A DNA stretch of 64,000 nucleotides from Cyrtodaria siliqua (GCA_037043455.1 JAWPHD010003087.1:62001-126000); one strand, 5' to 3'; shown: positions 42,101 through 52,725, numbered from the stretch's first letter. Made by a program: numbers and translations. Notes: generated from the sequence alone by a model not told the origin.

Positions 42101-45100
42101 GTGGACCCCAACTTATTAAACAGCCTTTCATGACTTTGAATCTTTGACATTACACATTATTGTAAAATGGAATAGTAGTTTTTTAAGTTCAAATGCATAT
42201 CCTTGCACACCTTTCTTGGCGATAAAATATTTACAGAATTCACAAAAATTAAAGTTATTAAAGGATGACGTTTTATAAAACGGCGCTTCGATTTGTTTAA
42301 TTTATATTTGACCGTTGACATTTCAATGTAATGTAATATACATAGTGATATAGAACATGTGTAATATACATAGTGATATAGAACATGTGTAATATACATA
42401 GTGATATAGAACACAAGACGAAGCAGGAATTGTCCGGCACCAGTTTCAGCACCATTTATTAAGGTTATACAAAATATGTCACAAAGTAGGTGATATTAAA
42501 GAGTGTGAACTTGCTCTATATCACGAGGAGTTTTATTGTCGGACAAAAAAAAATATAAAAAAATCCCTACCTACCCTACTAAATTGGCAATAAAAAGTAA
42601 AACCAAAAAAAAAAAGATTTCACCTACCTACCTACCCTATATTTGTTTTCAATGTAACAGGAAACATCTATTATTTTATTTGGCCTAAGTTACCTGTTGA
42701 GATTATAGTGTTGTATTGTTCATTGTTGTCATAATGTTCTGTATTCAGGTAAGAGTTACCAAGGTGCATGGAAGGAGTTTCCCGCTATTTGGTTTGATGG
42801 ACTGACTACAGGAAAACAGGTTAGTTGTTAATTTAAATACTGCAATTTCAATTATCAAAAGGGAGCTAATTCTGAATGGAATATGTCTGGTGTAGTTCAA
42901 GATTTAAATGGTTACCTCCCCTCACATGTAGTGGTAACATAATAAGAATTGGACATTTTGATCAGCCTCGGCTTGGATATTTCTTGTGGTTTAGATCTGC
43001 AGAGCTCTGCCCCTCGTGGGTTCACTAATTTGCAAAGGCAAGTCTGATGGGAACCTTCCTCTCGTCTCTCTCTGAGAGTGCTGTCTCGATACAAAACCAA
43101 ACGCATCTAAAATGTTCTCGCCTGTTACTTCTCTCTGCAAGTTTGAATCCCACTGGGAGCTCGACTTGTCAAGTGAGAAAGCGTTGATTCTTACGGATGA
43201 CCTAACATGCGCTAAAAATATTGTAAAACACCATTCAAACAAACAAACATCCATTCAAAACACGTTAACCTGTTGCAATACCCCATTTCATTTCAACATT
43301 TTCTCTCAGGTTGCCTCTGCCAAATATGACGTAGGCGTGAACACATACGGTGTGAAGTGTGGGGGCAGCCTTGAAATGTGGGAAACCAGCGGATGGATAC
43401 ACAAGCAAGATCCTTATGGCTGGTTCCAGTGGTTCTGCAGGTACGTGGACATGACGACAGGAAAATTATTTAATGATATTACATTATTAATAAATATTGA
43501 AAAGGGGATCAACAAACACAAACAAGTGAGAAAAATAGCCGACTCGGTTTTGTTGAGTAAAATGCTAATTTATTGCTTGAAATGTACTTCAGGATTAAAA
43601 TGTAGTTATTCACTATGAACCAGATTGCAAGTATTTTCATTCTATTTTCAAGTCTCGGTTTTTGTAAGTACAGTCCACACACACTCAGTAATTCCAACTC
43701 GCTTACTTCGAAATTCCGCTTACGTCGAATTTTAGTCACGGTCATAAATTTAATTGCTTCTATGTTTATGTTAGTGTTCGGAATCAGCTGAAAATTCATG
43801 ATCGATCATCAGAATATTTAACCGACTGATGCTCGATCATTAATCGATTAAACATGGCTGCTATAAAAGACAAGTGTTAGCCTTTTCCAGATTATAAAGA
43901 AGAAAAGAATCACATTTCAAGTATGTTCTGGTGATAAAGGAACTGAATGAAACTGACATAATTTTTATACATATATTTAAAAAAATAAGTTGTGATACCC
44001 ACTATAAATATGTGATTACTTTTTTCAAAATTATAACCCATTTTATTTTCTTGTATATACATTTTAGTACAAGAGAATGAAATAAGCCATGATTTTCAAC
44101 AACCGAGTAAAGTCGTTCAAGAAAAATTGTAATCGATTAATCAGATCAAAGGCATAACTGACTTATCAAATAGATTAATCGGAACAACACTAGTTTATGT
44201 AATCTGACTTCTTTTAAGTCAAATTTCGTATAAAGTCAAACTATTCACTTACTCGATATGTTTTTAGTCCCTAACATAGTATTACATGGTGACTGTACTT
44301 TACACTCGTTTATTCGAAGCAAACAATTGGTGATAATTGCTGAGATGTTTTGAATATGGGTGATTTCAAAAATAATGAAGCTTTTTATTAACATTCCAAT
44401 ATCTATTTACCAGAAAGCTAAATAACTAAGTTTTTTAAGTCCTGGAGATGTGTTTAGTGGTAGTTGATTCTCATGCAAAGTTTCATTACATTAGCTTGCT
44501 TCCTTAAAAAGTTATGTTGTAAAAACATGTCAAAAAGTGTCCCAAGTGTACTGTTTTGCGTGACATTTCAACTAAAACACCATTTTTAATTTTGAATAAC
44601 TATGCAACCAACTGACATATCAGCAAATAGTATTTTTTATACAGTAGCATGCCATATTCACTATCGGTTACATAACATGTAACCCGTCTCCAAACATGTT
44701 TTATTTTTCCATAAGAGTTTGAAGTTGAAGTGTACTAAGACTTTTTGCACACATTTTTTCACCAGAATTGGTATACTGAGGTGCTGGTAGAAAAGGTGTT
44801 GATAATGAGGTGAATAAACGTTTTCTATTTCAGCACATAAATATGTATTCTTTAAGTTTTTCTACATTTCTATACATTATCTTGTTCATTGAACTTGTTG
44901 ACAGCCATATACAATAACCAGTCAAAAACTGTCCCAAGTGTACAATTTAGCATAAATGATAGTTATTTTTTAAGTCCACATGCCTTTTCAATCTCTAAGC
45001 ACTTTTTTAGTAAGAACATGTCCAATAGGCATCAGCTATGACAACATTGTGATGGTAAGATAGCATGTAAAAATAATTCTAGCATATTTGTGTTGTCCCA

Positions 45101-48100
45101 AGTGTACATGAAATTTTTCAATTTTGATTGAGAGGTGTCAGTTCCAGGAAAATTATACCACAATTCATTCTATTACAAGGCAGCAAGCAGAAAGGTGTAA
45201 TTTCCATAGAAAATAGTCTAGAGAAGTGTTCTAATGGTAAAATAACATGATATTTTGTAAATATTCCAAATTAACCTACAAGAAAAAAAGGTAAAATCAT
45301 ATATTTTTGTTGTTAACAATTATATTTGTTCTTTCTCTGTTCCATAGTAAGGCAACATTCTTCTACTTGACATGTGCTGTATAAGGTTTAATAGATAATG
45401 CCTCTATGAGTATTTTACACTGCACATAAATATAACTATTGTTATTGTACACTTGGGACATAAAAAACTGGTTTTGCTCATTACACTTGATAAATGTCAA
45501 ATAAGTTTTCAGGAAATGATTTGATACATTAAAGATGGCAACTCTGGTCCTTAAAGTTCCCTTTGAGGGCACTTTAAGAAGTAAAACTGTTGTGACTCCA
45601 ACTCAAACACATATTCAAGGCCTTTTTTTTAGAAGGCCAGAGACCATTATATCAAATGAAGATTAATTGAGGTACCGGTACACTTGTTTGGATGTACAGT
45701 CTAGGTACAGAGATAAACTGGCTTGGATGTACAGAGGTACACCTTTTTACATTCAAAAAGGTGTACCTGTTTGAATATACAGAGATTCAGTTGTTTGGAT
45801 GTACAGAGGAATACTTGCTTGGATGTACAGAGGTATATGTGCAGAGGTGCATTTGTTTGGATGTACTCATGTTCACTGATATACAGAGGTACAGCTGTAT
45901 AGAGATACTAGTACTAGTCTAGATGTAAAGAGGTACCATTGTTTGCATGTACAGAGGCACCATTGTTTGCATTTATAAACCAGATGTACTGAAGTACACT
46001 TGTTTGGCTGTACAGATGTAGAGGTACATTTCTTTGCATGTATCAGATGTACATTATTATGTACACTTGTTTGGCTGTACAAATGTACCGAGATACAATT
46101 GTTTAATGTGCCAGAGATACATTTGTTTGCATGTACCAGAGGTACATTATTATGTACACTTGTTTGGCTGTACAGATGGACAGAGGTTCATTTGTTAAGA
46201 TATACAGAGATATAGATTTACACTTTTTTTCTACATGTGAGCATATGTACAATTGTTTGCATTTATAGATAACAGATACATGTTAAGATGTACAGATGTA
46301 GATTTGGTTGGATGTACAGAGTTACACATGTATGGATGTATATAAGAGGTACAATTGTAAGGATGAACAGAGGTATAAAGGTACACTTGTTTGAATGTAC
46401 AAAGGTACACTAAATGTTTGGGTGTACAAGGGTACACTCGTTAAGATGTACAGAGGTACACCTTTTTGGATTTACAGAGATACATCTGTTTGGATACAGA
46501 GAGGTACACTTGTTTGCATGTACATATGTGCAGCTGTTTTGCTGTAAAGATGTATGGAGGTACACTTGTTTGCATGTACAGAGGCACAGAGGTAAGCTTA
46601 TTTGAAAGTAGAAAGGTACGGCAACACTTGTTTGCATGTACAGGTCAGAGATACATTTGTTTGGCTGTACATTGAATGTAGAAAAGTACGCTTGTTTTAA
46701 TGTACATACATATGTACACTTGTTTCACTGTACATAAATGTATTGGTACACTTTTGTTGCATGTACAGAGGTACAAGAACAAGTGTCTGAGTTCAGGGTT
46801 TAATAATTGTGTTCTGGCTTGGGATATAATACTTCAGACCATTATGTTTAAGCATTTAACATGACTTCATTTGTTAGGAGTTAAGTCATGTATAATCAGT
46901 TGAATTGTATAGATGTTTGTTAAAAGTAAATTGTTTTCAGTGTTTGAATAATATAACAATAATATAGGTATTCCTACGGAAAGTTAATCTTGGTAATGGT
47001 AATTCATTTGATAATTTAGAAAGTTTAATTTGTTCAATAGTTTTGTCCCAAGTGTACACATTTATAAATTATCTTTTATCAAATGCTATAAATTAACTCT
47101 TATTTCTGAGGTATCAATATATTTATTGTAAGTTTTTGGGAGTCTACCAGAACAAAAGCAAAGATTTATTTTTCCACAATAAATTGTCTTAATGCTAAGA
47201 TATTATTCAATCATTACTTTATTCTGATAAGATCTCTTGTTTTCAGAATAATAAGAAATCACTTTGCAATATTTAATTTTTCTATATTGTATGGAATTTT
47301 ATCGTGAAATAACATTATAAGTGTTTATATTTACATATGTTCCTACAGGAACACTGATTTACACATTAAAATAAACATATTGATGATGTTAGTAAATTGT
47401 CCCAAGTGTACAGAATTATGGTTAATGTTTAAAACAAAAAAAATGAAGACATTTTAAGCTCTTTAAGGGCATTCATGGATCATTGAAACCAAGAAAATGA
47501 GTGAATCATTGTTTAAAGTTTTATTTTGATGCTGTATTTACATTCATTGTTCATTTCCATCCAAATGATTTGAGATAGAACGGTCTAAACCTGCAAACAT
47601 TAAATGTAATCTTTAACTATTAAATCTTGAAACAGAATATTACAAATAAAATTCCTGTTTAACACATAGGTCATGGGGCAAATTTTAAAAGTTCTTAACT
47701 TTGTAGCCAGTAGACTCTGTTTTAAGATCAGAAATGTATGTTGATTTTTAATAATGCAAGGCATTGTCCCAAGTGTACAAAAAAGCAAGACAATGTGGCT
47801 TTTTTTAAGTATTCATATTTTTGGCAAATTTTAATTTACACTTATGAAACTTTGCAAATATCTCGAGTATGTCCTAAATTATGCAAAACATAAAGTTTAC
47901 TCTTCCAAAGTTTAAGATAATGGTGCATAAAAATGACATTAAGGTGTGTGTTTATAAAATAATAGGACTTAAAAGCATAAAAACCTATATTTTTCAATTG
48001 TATTTTGGACTACAGAACATATTTTTACTAAAAAATTATTGTTGAACATGTTACTTTATATGTACATGCTGCAAAAACAGTATTATGATTATTGTTTGAG

Positions 48101-51100
48101 ATAATTTGTGGATCACAATTTGGTTATTTATTTCAAAAAAGTTCATTAAAATTCATATAAACACTTAGATTTTTATTGTAACATGTTAACTTATCCATTG
48201 GCCGTATTCATGACATAAACTTGAACATATTGGCTAACTATTGCACTAAAAATTATAATCCCATCTGTAATTTGAAATTTTACCAAAAAATTACACTTAT
48301 GCTTCATTATTTTTGAAATCACCCATATGTGGCATTTGTACAGCATTGTTTGTGAATTGTTTGTTAGATCTTTTATCTAATTGAGCATGGTAAACTTACC
48401 ATTGTAACAAGAAGGTTTGTTTTTCATAAATTAATAACAAGTTTGTGTTTAGGGTACTTAGAATAGAGTATAATAACTTTAATTTTCCAGTCAAAGGCCA
48501 TAAAACATTAATAAGAACTATAGTATGTTTGTATTTTGAGTTGTCCTTCTTAATAAAATGTAACAACATAAATACCGGGTATTATATGCCAATTTTGGAA
48601 GATTTTATAAAATGAAAGGACAGTTACAGGCATTATGTAACTGCAGCCTGATCAAGAAACTGCTAGGTAAAGGGAGTTTAATATTAATGCAGTTTTATTT
48701 TTCTCTTCAATCTCAATAACGTTAATTTTCAAACAAGGTTTATTTTAAAGGGCTCTGAAAAACATAAAAAAGGCTGAAAGAATTATCAAAATAAAATGAA
48801 AAATGAAGCAGATATTAAAATTTGCATAGAAACAAAAAATGGAGGCGGCCAGCTTGGAACGATGACGTCATTGCACCATTTTACCATATATGGCATACTA
48901 AAAAAATGTCTTTTAAAGCAAAGAAAAGCACTGCAAATGAAAAAAATAAGCATACAATTATACATTTTACATATGTAAATTTGTTTTTAATAAATTTTAG
49001 TGATTTTCTTTAGTGTATTTTGTCAATATGTCATATATGGTAAAAAGGCGCAATGACGTCATCGTTCCAAGATAGCCACTTCCATTTATGTTCTTTGCAA
49101 ATTTTCAATAGGTCAGATCTCTTTTATTTTTCATGGCATTTTGATAATTCTTTCAGCTTTTTTCAAGTTTTTCAGAGCCCTTTTAAATGAGTCAGAATAG
49201 TGCATAAACCCCTTTTATAATAGTTACAAAATGAAAACAGTATATAAACACATATGTGTAGAAGACCTGTATTTTATAAAACACAGTGTTACTGTGTAAA
49301 ACCGGTGGGTGGGGTAATGAATAAAAAGAAAAATAAGTCTGCAGAAATCCAAGATCTTTTAATTCGAACTTCTGATAGGTCAAACTTTTCTTCTGGACCC
49401 TTGGACTTCGAGTTACTGAGTGTGGACTGTATTTAATATAAACTATTCAAGAGACGTTTTACAATGACCATTGACATTTTGAATGTGCACTTAATTTAAG
49501 TCTTAAATGGAGAACAGCTTAGATTTTTTTTTTGGTGTTTTACGTCACTTTTAGCACATGTTCATATATTACAGTCGATTTTTATGTGGTAGAGGTAAAC
49601 CGCCCCATTTTCCTAGGTAGAACCAGTACTGTATACCTCCCGCCATCTTTTAGAAGCAGCGTTTTTACTATCTTCAGACTTGGCCACGGAGAACAGTTTG
49701 AGGAAAATATGCAATTGTTCCTGGCACAATATTGCATCACAGTGAGGGTGACAGTGGATATTATCAATCAACGCCTCGGTCGACATAATTAGCTCTACTG
49801 ATCAGAGATCCGTCCGTCCGTCCGTCTGTCTGTCCGTAAACTTTTTTTTGTAGCGACTACTCCTCTGAAACTACTGAATGGATTTTCATGAAACTTTACA
49901 GAAATGTTGCCCATGAAGTCTAGTTGATCCTAGCAAAAATTCATGTTGATGTGAAATCCAAGATGGCCACCAAATCTAAAAATAGATTTTTAAAAAACAA
50001 GTTTGTAGCGACTACTTCTTGAAAACTCTAAGTGATATTGATATGGGACTTTTTCTAAAATGATCAGCATGACATGATGTTGGTCCTTGTCGAAAATCGT
50101 TTTGATTCGACGTTAAACATGGCTGCCAGTGGCCATCTTTGTTTACATAGAGTTATTTAGTAAAAACTTGTAGCGACTACTCCTCTGAAACTACGCAATG
50201 GATTTTCATGAAATTTCACAGGAATGTTGCTCTTGATGTCTGATTGATCCTAGCAAAATTTCGGATCGGCCGGAAATTCAAGATGGCTGCCACGGCTAAA
50301 AATAAATTTAAAAAAAAAAAATGTAGCGACTACTTCTTGAAAACTATAAGTGATATTGATATGCGTCTTTCCTAAAATGATCAATATGACATGACGTTGA
50401 TCCTTGTCGAAAATTATTTTGATTCGACGTTAAACATGGCTGCCAGTGGCCATCTTTGTTTACATAGAGTTATATAATGAAAACTTGATGTCTAATTGAT
50501 CCTAGCAAAACTTCAGGTCAGTCGGAAATTCAAAATGACCACCACGACTAAAAATAGATTTTCAAAAAACAAGTTTGTAGCGACTACTTCTTGAAAACTC
50601 TAAGTGATATTGATATGGGTTTTTTTCTAAAATGATCGGTATGACATGATGTTGATCCTTGCCAAAAATTATTTTGATTTGACGTCAAACATGGCCGCAG
50701 CTTCGGCCGCCAGCTATCATCTTTGTTTACATAGAGTTATATAATGAAAACTTGTAACGACTACTCCTCTGAAACTACTTGACGGATTTTCATGAAACTT
50801 CACAGGAATTTTGCTCTTGATGTCTAAAAATTTCAGGTCGGCCGGAAATTCAAGACGGCTATTTTAATATTTATTTACCAGTTTGGATTTAAGTAACACG
50901 TTATGGTCAACAAAAACATTATTCATATCTTTAAAAAAAATGCACATTCATCAACATTTTAGAAATATAAAAAACATAATACATATTACTTATAAAGTGT
51001 TCACCGATTCATTTGCGCATAACATGTTGGTCATGGAAAAAAAACATTCTATTTATAAACTTGCTGTGACATCAGATTTTATCATTAGAAATACATTGAT

Positions 51101-52239
51101 TTTGAGATGATGCGATTGGGAGAATTAAAAAAATGCTTCCCTCCAATGCCGTCACTCCAGTATGTGACATTACAACGTGTGTGTGTGTGTGTCTCATTCT
51201 AAGTTTTAAAGTCCCTTCGCCTATACTGGACACCAAGAAAACCTGGTACGCCCAAGATAATGTGTGGACCGATCTAGTTGAGATGTGTAGGTTGTATCTG
51301 CGTAGTTGTTGTGCGTCTATTCTCTTGACGTGTGTTGTGCTGTGTCGCTCTGCTCTGTGTAGTTTCGCTGTGGCGTTGTGTGATGGCTGCTGGTGTTGCT
51401 GGATCCTACATCCCCTAGGTGCTGCATGCCTACATCTTCTACTGGTGGGTCCTACATCTGCTACCGGGCCGTCTGGGTAATGTGTTGTTGGGGGCCATCT
51501 CCGTCACAGTATGACCCGACCGCCGCACACACCATCCGATGGTTAGTACATCTTCCCTCGTCTTCAGTCTGAAGTCTTCCATCGTCCGCGTCGATCCCTA
51601 CTACTACCTATGCTAGACTGTCATCCACAACTACCCCCGCATTACTCTACTGCTACTGTGGATGGTGGTTGATCTCGGCTCCGGATATCTGACTTCCCAA
51701 TTTCCGAGTTTGGTGTCGTCCTCAGGTGATGTGTGCTGCAACAGGACGCAGGAGACATCCTTAATTTGGTCAAATGACACTCATGCTACTAAAAAGTTGT
51801 GTACACAAACAGCATAGTGTCATCAGTGCCCATACAGCGACGTGCATGCGGTGAAGATACCAGGTGGTACAACAATGTACAACAGCACGAAATGCTAGAT
51901 AGCAGTCTATGGGAATTTAACATGGGGGATTGACATGGTATAATAAACCTATATGTATCCTGCATTCTTAATATCTTATTTATTTTGTTTTATAGGTTTT
52001 ATTTGGGGAGAAGAAGCGCAGATGATGATCGCCAGATTGGACGATGGCTTCGGTGTGCTGGTAACACCGGAAGGTGGCGTAACAACCTCATCTCTAAATG
52101 CGTGCGCTCGGGCTGCGGGTTCGATAATGCGGCGGTATCTCCGGTTGTCCGCCAGACTTTACAACACTGGGCCTATAGGCTTACAAAGGAAGACTTTGAT
52201 GTGGGTGCCAAGAAAGTAAAAAGCAAAGGATTAGCTTGA
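30057..52239 (+). CDS. Conserved uncharacterised eukaryotic protein, 300 aa, 6 exons
   Basis: Exons 30057-30111, 31130-31356, 34360-34534, 42749-42819, 43310-43440 and 51996-52239 join in frame at GT-AG sites to a 300-residue protein ending at TGA 52237-52239. Residues 1-94 are lysine-rich and low-complexity with NLS-like basic clusters (KRK, PKSRAKK, PKKK). Residues ~113-285 are conserved: DFRPNMTPQEV, GSFGGTYFR (137-145), SSVTGKSY, KYDVGVNTYGVKCGGSLEMW, DPYGWFQWFCRFYLGRR (210-226), DDDRQIGRW, GRWRNNL (245-251), SPVVRQTLQHWAYRLT (268-283). From memory, proteins with these blocks occur in fungi, protists and invertebrates as hypothetical proteins; I know no assigned function. No signal peptide or membrane segment. 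The many Trp/Arg/Asp suggest a compact, possibly nucleic-acid- or ligand-binding fold, which is inference only. Confidence 0.93.
30730..31095. repeat. 33-bp minisatellite in intron 1 of the uncharacterised gene
   Basis: Unit agctctctgtagtgtaagct + ctgtagtgttcag, ~11 copies, with half-unit similarity (agctct-gtagtgt twice per unit). It ends ~35 bp before the exon 2 acceptor. A frame runs from it into exon 2 only because 33 is a multiple of 3. Confidence 0.93.
31130..31356 (+). CDS. Uncharacterised gene exon 2
   Basis: Acceptor attttcag, donor gaa|gtaatc; phase 1 in, 0 out. Encodes Ser/Thr/Lys-rich residues 20-94 (SSASSAKSNQTKDKKPTTV ... EIDEAHNIE). Low conservation expected; included because both phases fit flanking exons. 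Confidence 0.85.
31446..31705. mobile_element. Probable MITE, 16-bp perfect inverted repeats
   Basis: gtttgtttccgctaac (31446-31461) and gttagcggaaacaaac (31690-31705). Interior has 'agggtaggtaggcaaaaaa', seen also inside the Harbinger-like element at 40915-42685. Exact ends unclear. Confidence 0.55.
31780..31998 (+). repeat. Dispersed repeat, intact copy (seed of 43-bp array)
   Basis: Matches, in order, 34975-35022, 35106-35203 and 38037-38065 plus the first units of the 43-bp array. 31970-31995 (tcagtaggtttagaaactgt + gtacat) is ~23/26 identical to the 43-bp unit core. Confidence 0.7.
32338..32425. repeat. Four short tatgacatcac repeats
   Basis: Spaced ~20-30 bp copies of tatgacatcac, CRE-like half sites, in intron 2. 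Functional meaning not supported. Confidence 0.45.
33124..33444 (+). mobile_element. tRNA-derived SINE with perfect 13-bp target duplication
   Basis: Flanked by identical tttagtgtgttgg (33111-33123, 33445-33457). The head 33124-33196 folds as a tRNA (A box tggcgcagtcggtagcgcg, anticodon-loop tttgtaa, B box gggttcaatcc), Thr(TGT)-like. The body has tccttgggcaagacactt and a 3' tail ending caattcaatt. Not a functional tRNA gene, since it is fused to a SINE body. Confidence 0.9.
33905..34150. repeat. 26-bp minisatellite in intron 2 of the uncharacterised gene
   Basis: About nine units of cttataagtcaagctccact + ttctca. It ends ~210 bp before the exon 3 acceptor. Confidence 0.9.
34360..34534 (+). 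CDS. Uncharacterised gene exon 3 (conserved block 1)
   Basis: Acceptor ttttag, donor acag|gtatgg; phase 0 in, 1 out. Residues 95-152, with DQLDFRPNMTPQEVMQAGSF and GGTYFRDIKSSVTG, the first strongly conserved part of the family. Confidence 0.93.
34654..34715 (+). mobile_element. Truncated tRNA-like SINE head
   Basis: gcgtccatggccgagtggtt + agagtctgacttgaaatc resembles a tRNA 5' half with a type II A box. B box region not convincing. Confidence 0.5.
35023..35105. mobile_element. 83-bp MITE with 9-bp duplication, same family as 22474-23385
   Basis: Ends taatcagaactttctctgac and ccgagaatgctcggatta. Identical 9-mer gattgaata on both sides (35014-35022, 35106-35114). Inserted into a copy of the dispersed repeat seen intact at 31780-31998. 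Confidence 0.8.
35383..36313 (+). mobile_element. 'agctctactggcc' repeat with ~155-bp internal units
   Basis: Starts tagctctactggccaaaggcc, then gtccgtcgtccgtccgtcgt and four to five ~155-bp units containing cctcgttaagacgatagggc and taacagcggagttatggcc. Ends ccctcttgggcctcttgttt. A partial minus copy is at 18236-18457. Confidence 0.75.
36447..37375 (+). mobile_element. 'agctcgactgatcag' repeat with ~300-bp internal units, copy 1
   Basis: Internal units contain tttgtagcgactactcctct, ttgatcctagcaaaatttca, attcaagatggccgccac and aacatggctgccagcggcca. Ends 'gtcattgacctcttgtttt'. Second copy at 49791-50865. Confidence 0.75.
38066..38146. mobile_element. 81-bp MITE
   Basis: tcagggc at left, gccctga at right, flanked by tat on both sides. 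Inserted a few bases before the 43-bp array in the dispersed repeat copy. Confidence 0.55.
38165..40877. repeat. 43-bp minisatellite, ~63 copies, intron 3
   Basis: Unit gtatatacctcctagtcagt + aggttcagacacggtgtaca + tct. Low divergence, with variation concentrated at a few sites (tag/tcg, cctcc/ccacc, cagaca/cacaca, atctg/atatg). The core matches a dispersed repeat whose other copy is at 31970-31995. Confidence 0.96.
40915..42685. mobile_element. 1.77-kb PIF/Harbinger-like non-autonomous element
   Basis: Ends ggccaaataaaataatag and ctattattttatttggcc (inverted, ~30 bp with mismatches). Flanked by taa on both sides (40912-40914, 42686-42688). A TWA duplication and GGCC ends fit PIF/Harbinger. 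No transposase frame. Contains a three-copy 28-bp repeat at 42333-42412. Confidence 0.75.
42333..42412. repeat. 28-bp tandem repeat, 3 copies
   Basis: acatagtgatatagaacatg + tgtaatat repeated almost perfectly. Confidence 0.85.
42749..42819 (+). CDS. Uncharacterised gene exon 4
   Basis: Acceptor attcag, donor cag|gttagt; phase 1 in, 0 out. Residues 153(end)-176, KSYQGAWKEFPAIWFDGLTT then GKQ. Confidence 0.92.
43095..43255 (+). mobile_element. SINE copy (family B)
   Basis: B-box-like aagtttgaatcccactggga, then gctcgacttgtcaagtgaga, attcttacggatgacctaac and gctaaaaatattgtaaaaca, matching 5783-6028 reversed. It lies ~55 bp before exon 5. Confidence 0.7.
43310..43440 (+). CDS. Uncharacterised gene exon 5 (conserved block 2)
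   Basis: Acceptor tctcag, donor gcag|gtacgt; phase 0 in, 2 out. Residues 177-220(start), with YGVKCGGSLEMWETSGWI and DPYGWFQWFC. Confidence 0.95.
44357..48325. mobile_element. 3.97-kb TIR element with TA flanks and reiterated 15-mer
   Basis: Perfect ~25-bp inverted ends (tgggtgatttcaaaaataat + gaagc), flanked by TA at 44355-44356 and 48326-48327. No frame longer than ~76 codons, so non-autonomous or decayed. The 15-mer tgtcccaagtgtaca occurs at 44538, 44930, 45094, 47044, 47398 and 47765 (plus; the 44538 copy lacks the final a) and 45446 (minus). A degenerate array fills 45670-46770. Confidence 0.78.
45670..46770. repeat. Degenerate array of gtacagaggtacacttgtttg units
   Basis: Several dozen imperfect units of ~25-40 bp built from gatgtacagaggtacacttg and tttggctgtac. 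Open frames here (for example FGCTEVHLFACT-like) follow the repeat and are not taken as genes. Confidence 0.8.
48750..49180. mobile_element. 431-bp long-palindrome foldback element
   Basis: Arms from gggctctgaaaaacataaaa to gttccaagatagccacttcc are near-complete reverse complements over ~150 bp each, meeting around a ~115-bp centre. Both arms carry gatgacgtcat (a CRE palindrome). Flanked by ttttaaa on both sides (48743-48749, 49181-49187). Confidence 0.82.
49530..49660 (-). mobile_element. SINE fragment (family B), tail part
   Basis: ggtgttttacgtcactttta, cagtcgatttttatgtggta and tagaaccagtactgtatacc match the tail of 5783-6028. Confidence 0.6.
49791..50865 (+). mobile_element. 'agctcgactgatcag' repeat, copy 2
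   Basis: Starts tagctctactgatcagagat + ccgtccgtccgtccg, then three ~300-bp units like those of 36447-37375. The end is lost. Confidence 0.72.
51120..51950. other. GC-richer unassigned block in intron 5
   Basis: Composition shifts to C/T- and G-rich relative to the AT-rich surroundings, with (GT)n at 51178-51192. A 115-codon plus frame (51133-51480) is Cys/Leu-rich without recognisable domains. It may be a piece of a retroelement; I cannot assign it. Confidence 0.35.
51996..52239 (+). CDS. Uncharacterised gene exon 6 (terminal, conserved block 3)
   Basis: Acceptor ttatag, phase 2 in, TGA stop at 52237-52239. Residues 220(end)-300: FYLGRRSADDDRQIGRWL, GRWRNNLISKCVRSG, SPVVRQTLQHWAYRLTKEDF, then a lysine-rich tail. 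Another frame across the same bases is open but does not continue exon 5. Confidence 0.95.
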
Positions 52240-52725
52240 TTGTATAATATATACATGTGCAATATTGGATTCTCAGGATACGGTGTTTGCAATACATATG
52301 CCAGTCACTGACAGGCATATCACAAATCTCAGGTTTAACAAATGATAGGCAATTGGTTGAAATTTACAGTCGATCATTTGTTGCAATCGTTTGTACATTA
52401 CCGATCAACCATCGGTTATAATCGTTTAGTCAGTATGAAGTATAAGTGTGTGTATGTGTGGATAAGTTTAGATATAACATGTAATACTTTTGAGGCAAAA
52501 TATTAAGTAGATGTTTAATAAAGGTCGCAAGATATTTTTACTACATAGTGAACACCTTCTCCACGATAGAAGTTCATATTATTATTATTGAGATAATGCA
52601 TACCAGGCTAGTGTTATGCGTATTTCAGTGTTGTATTATTGCTTATTTGTGTCTTAAAATATCACTGTCTGTCATTATTATATTATCATATTTGTACCTC
52701 ACGGGCAGATGCCTATTGGATTTGA

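Noticed and set aside
45692..46637. Several 60-76-codon frames on both strands in the gtacagaggtacac region
   Set aside because: Read-through of a degenerate repeat inside a TIR element.
51133..51480. 115-codon Cys/Leu-rich frame as a gene
   Set aside because: No domain, splice context or conservation; located within an intron in a compositionally odd block.
51953..52219. Alternative frame over the last exon (GFIWGEEAQMMIARLDDG...)
   Set aside because: The frame continuing from exon 5 gives the conserved FYLGRRSADDDRQIGRW sequence and a clean stop; the other is an overlapping shadow.
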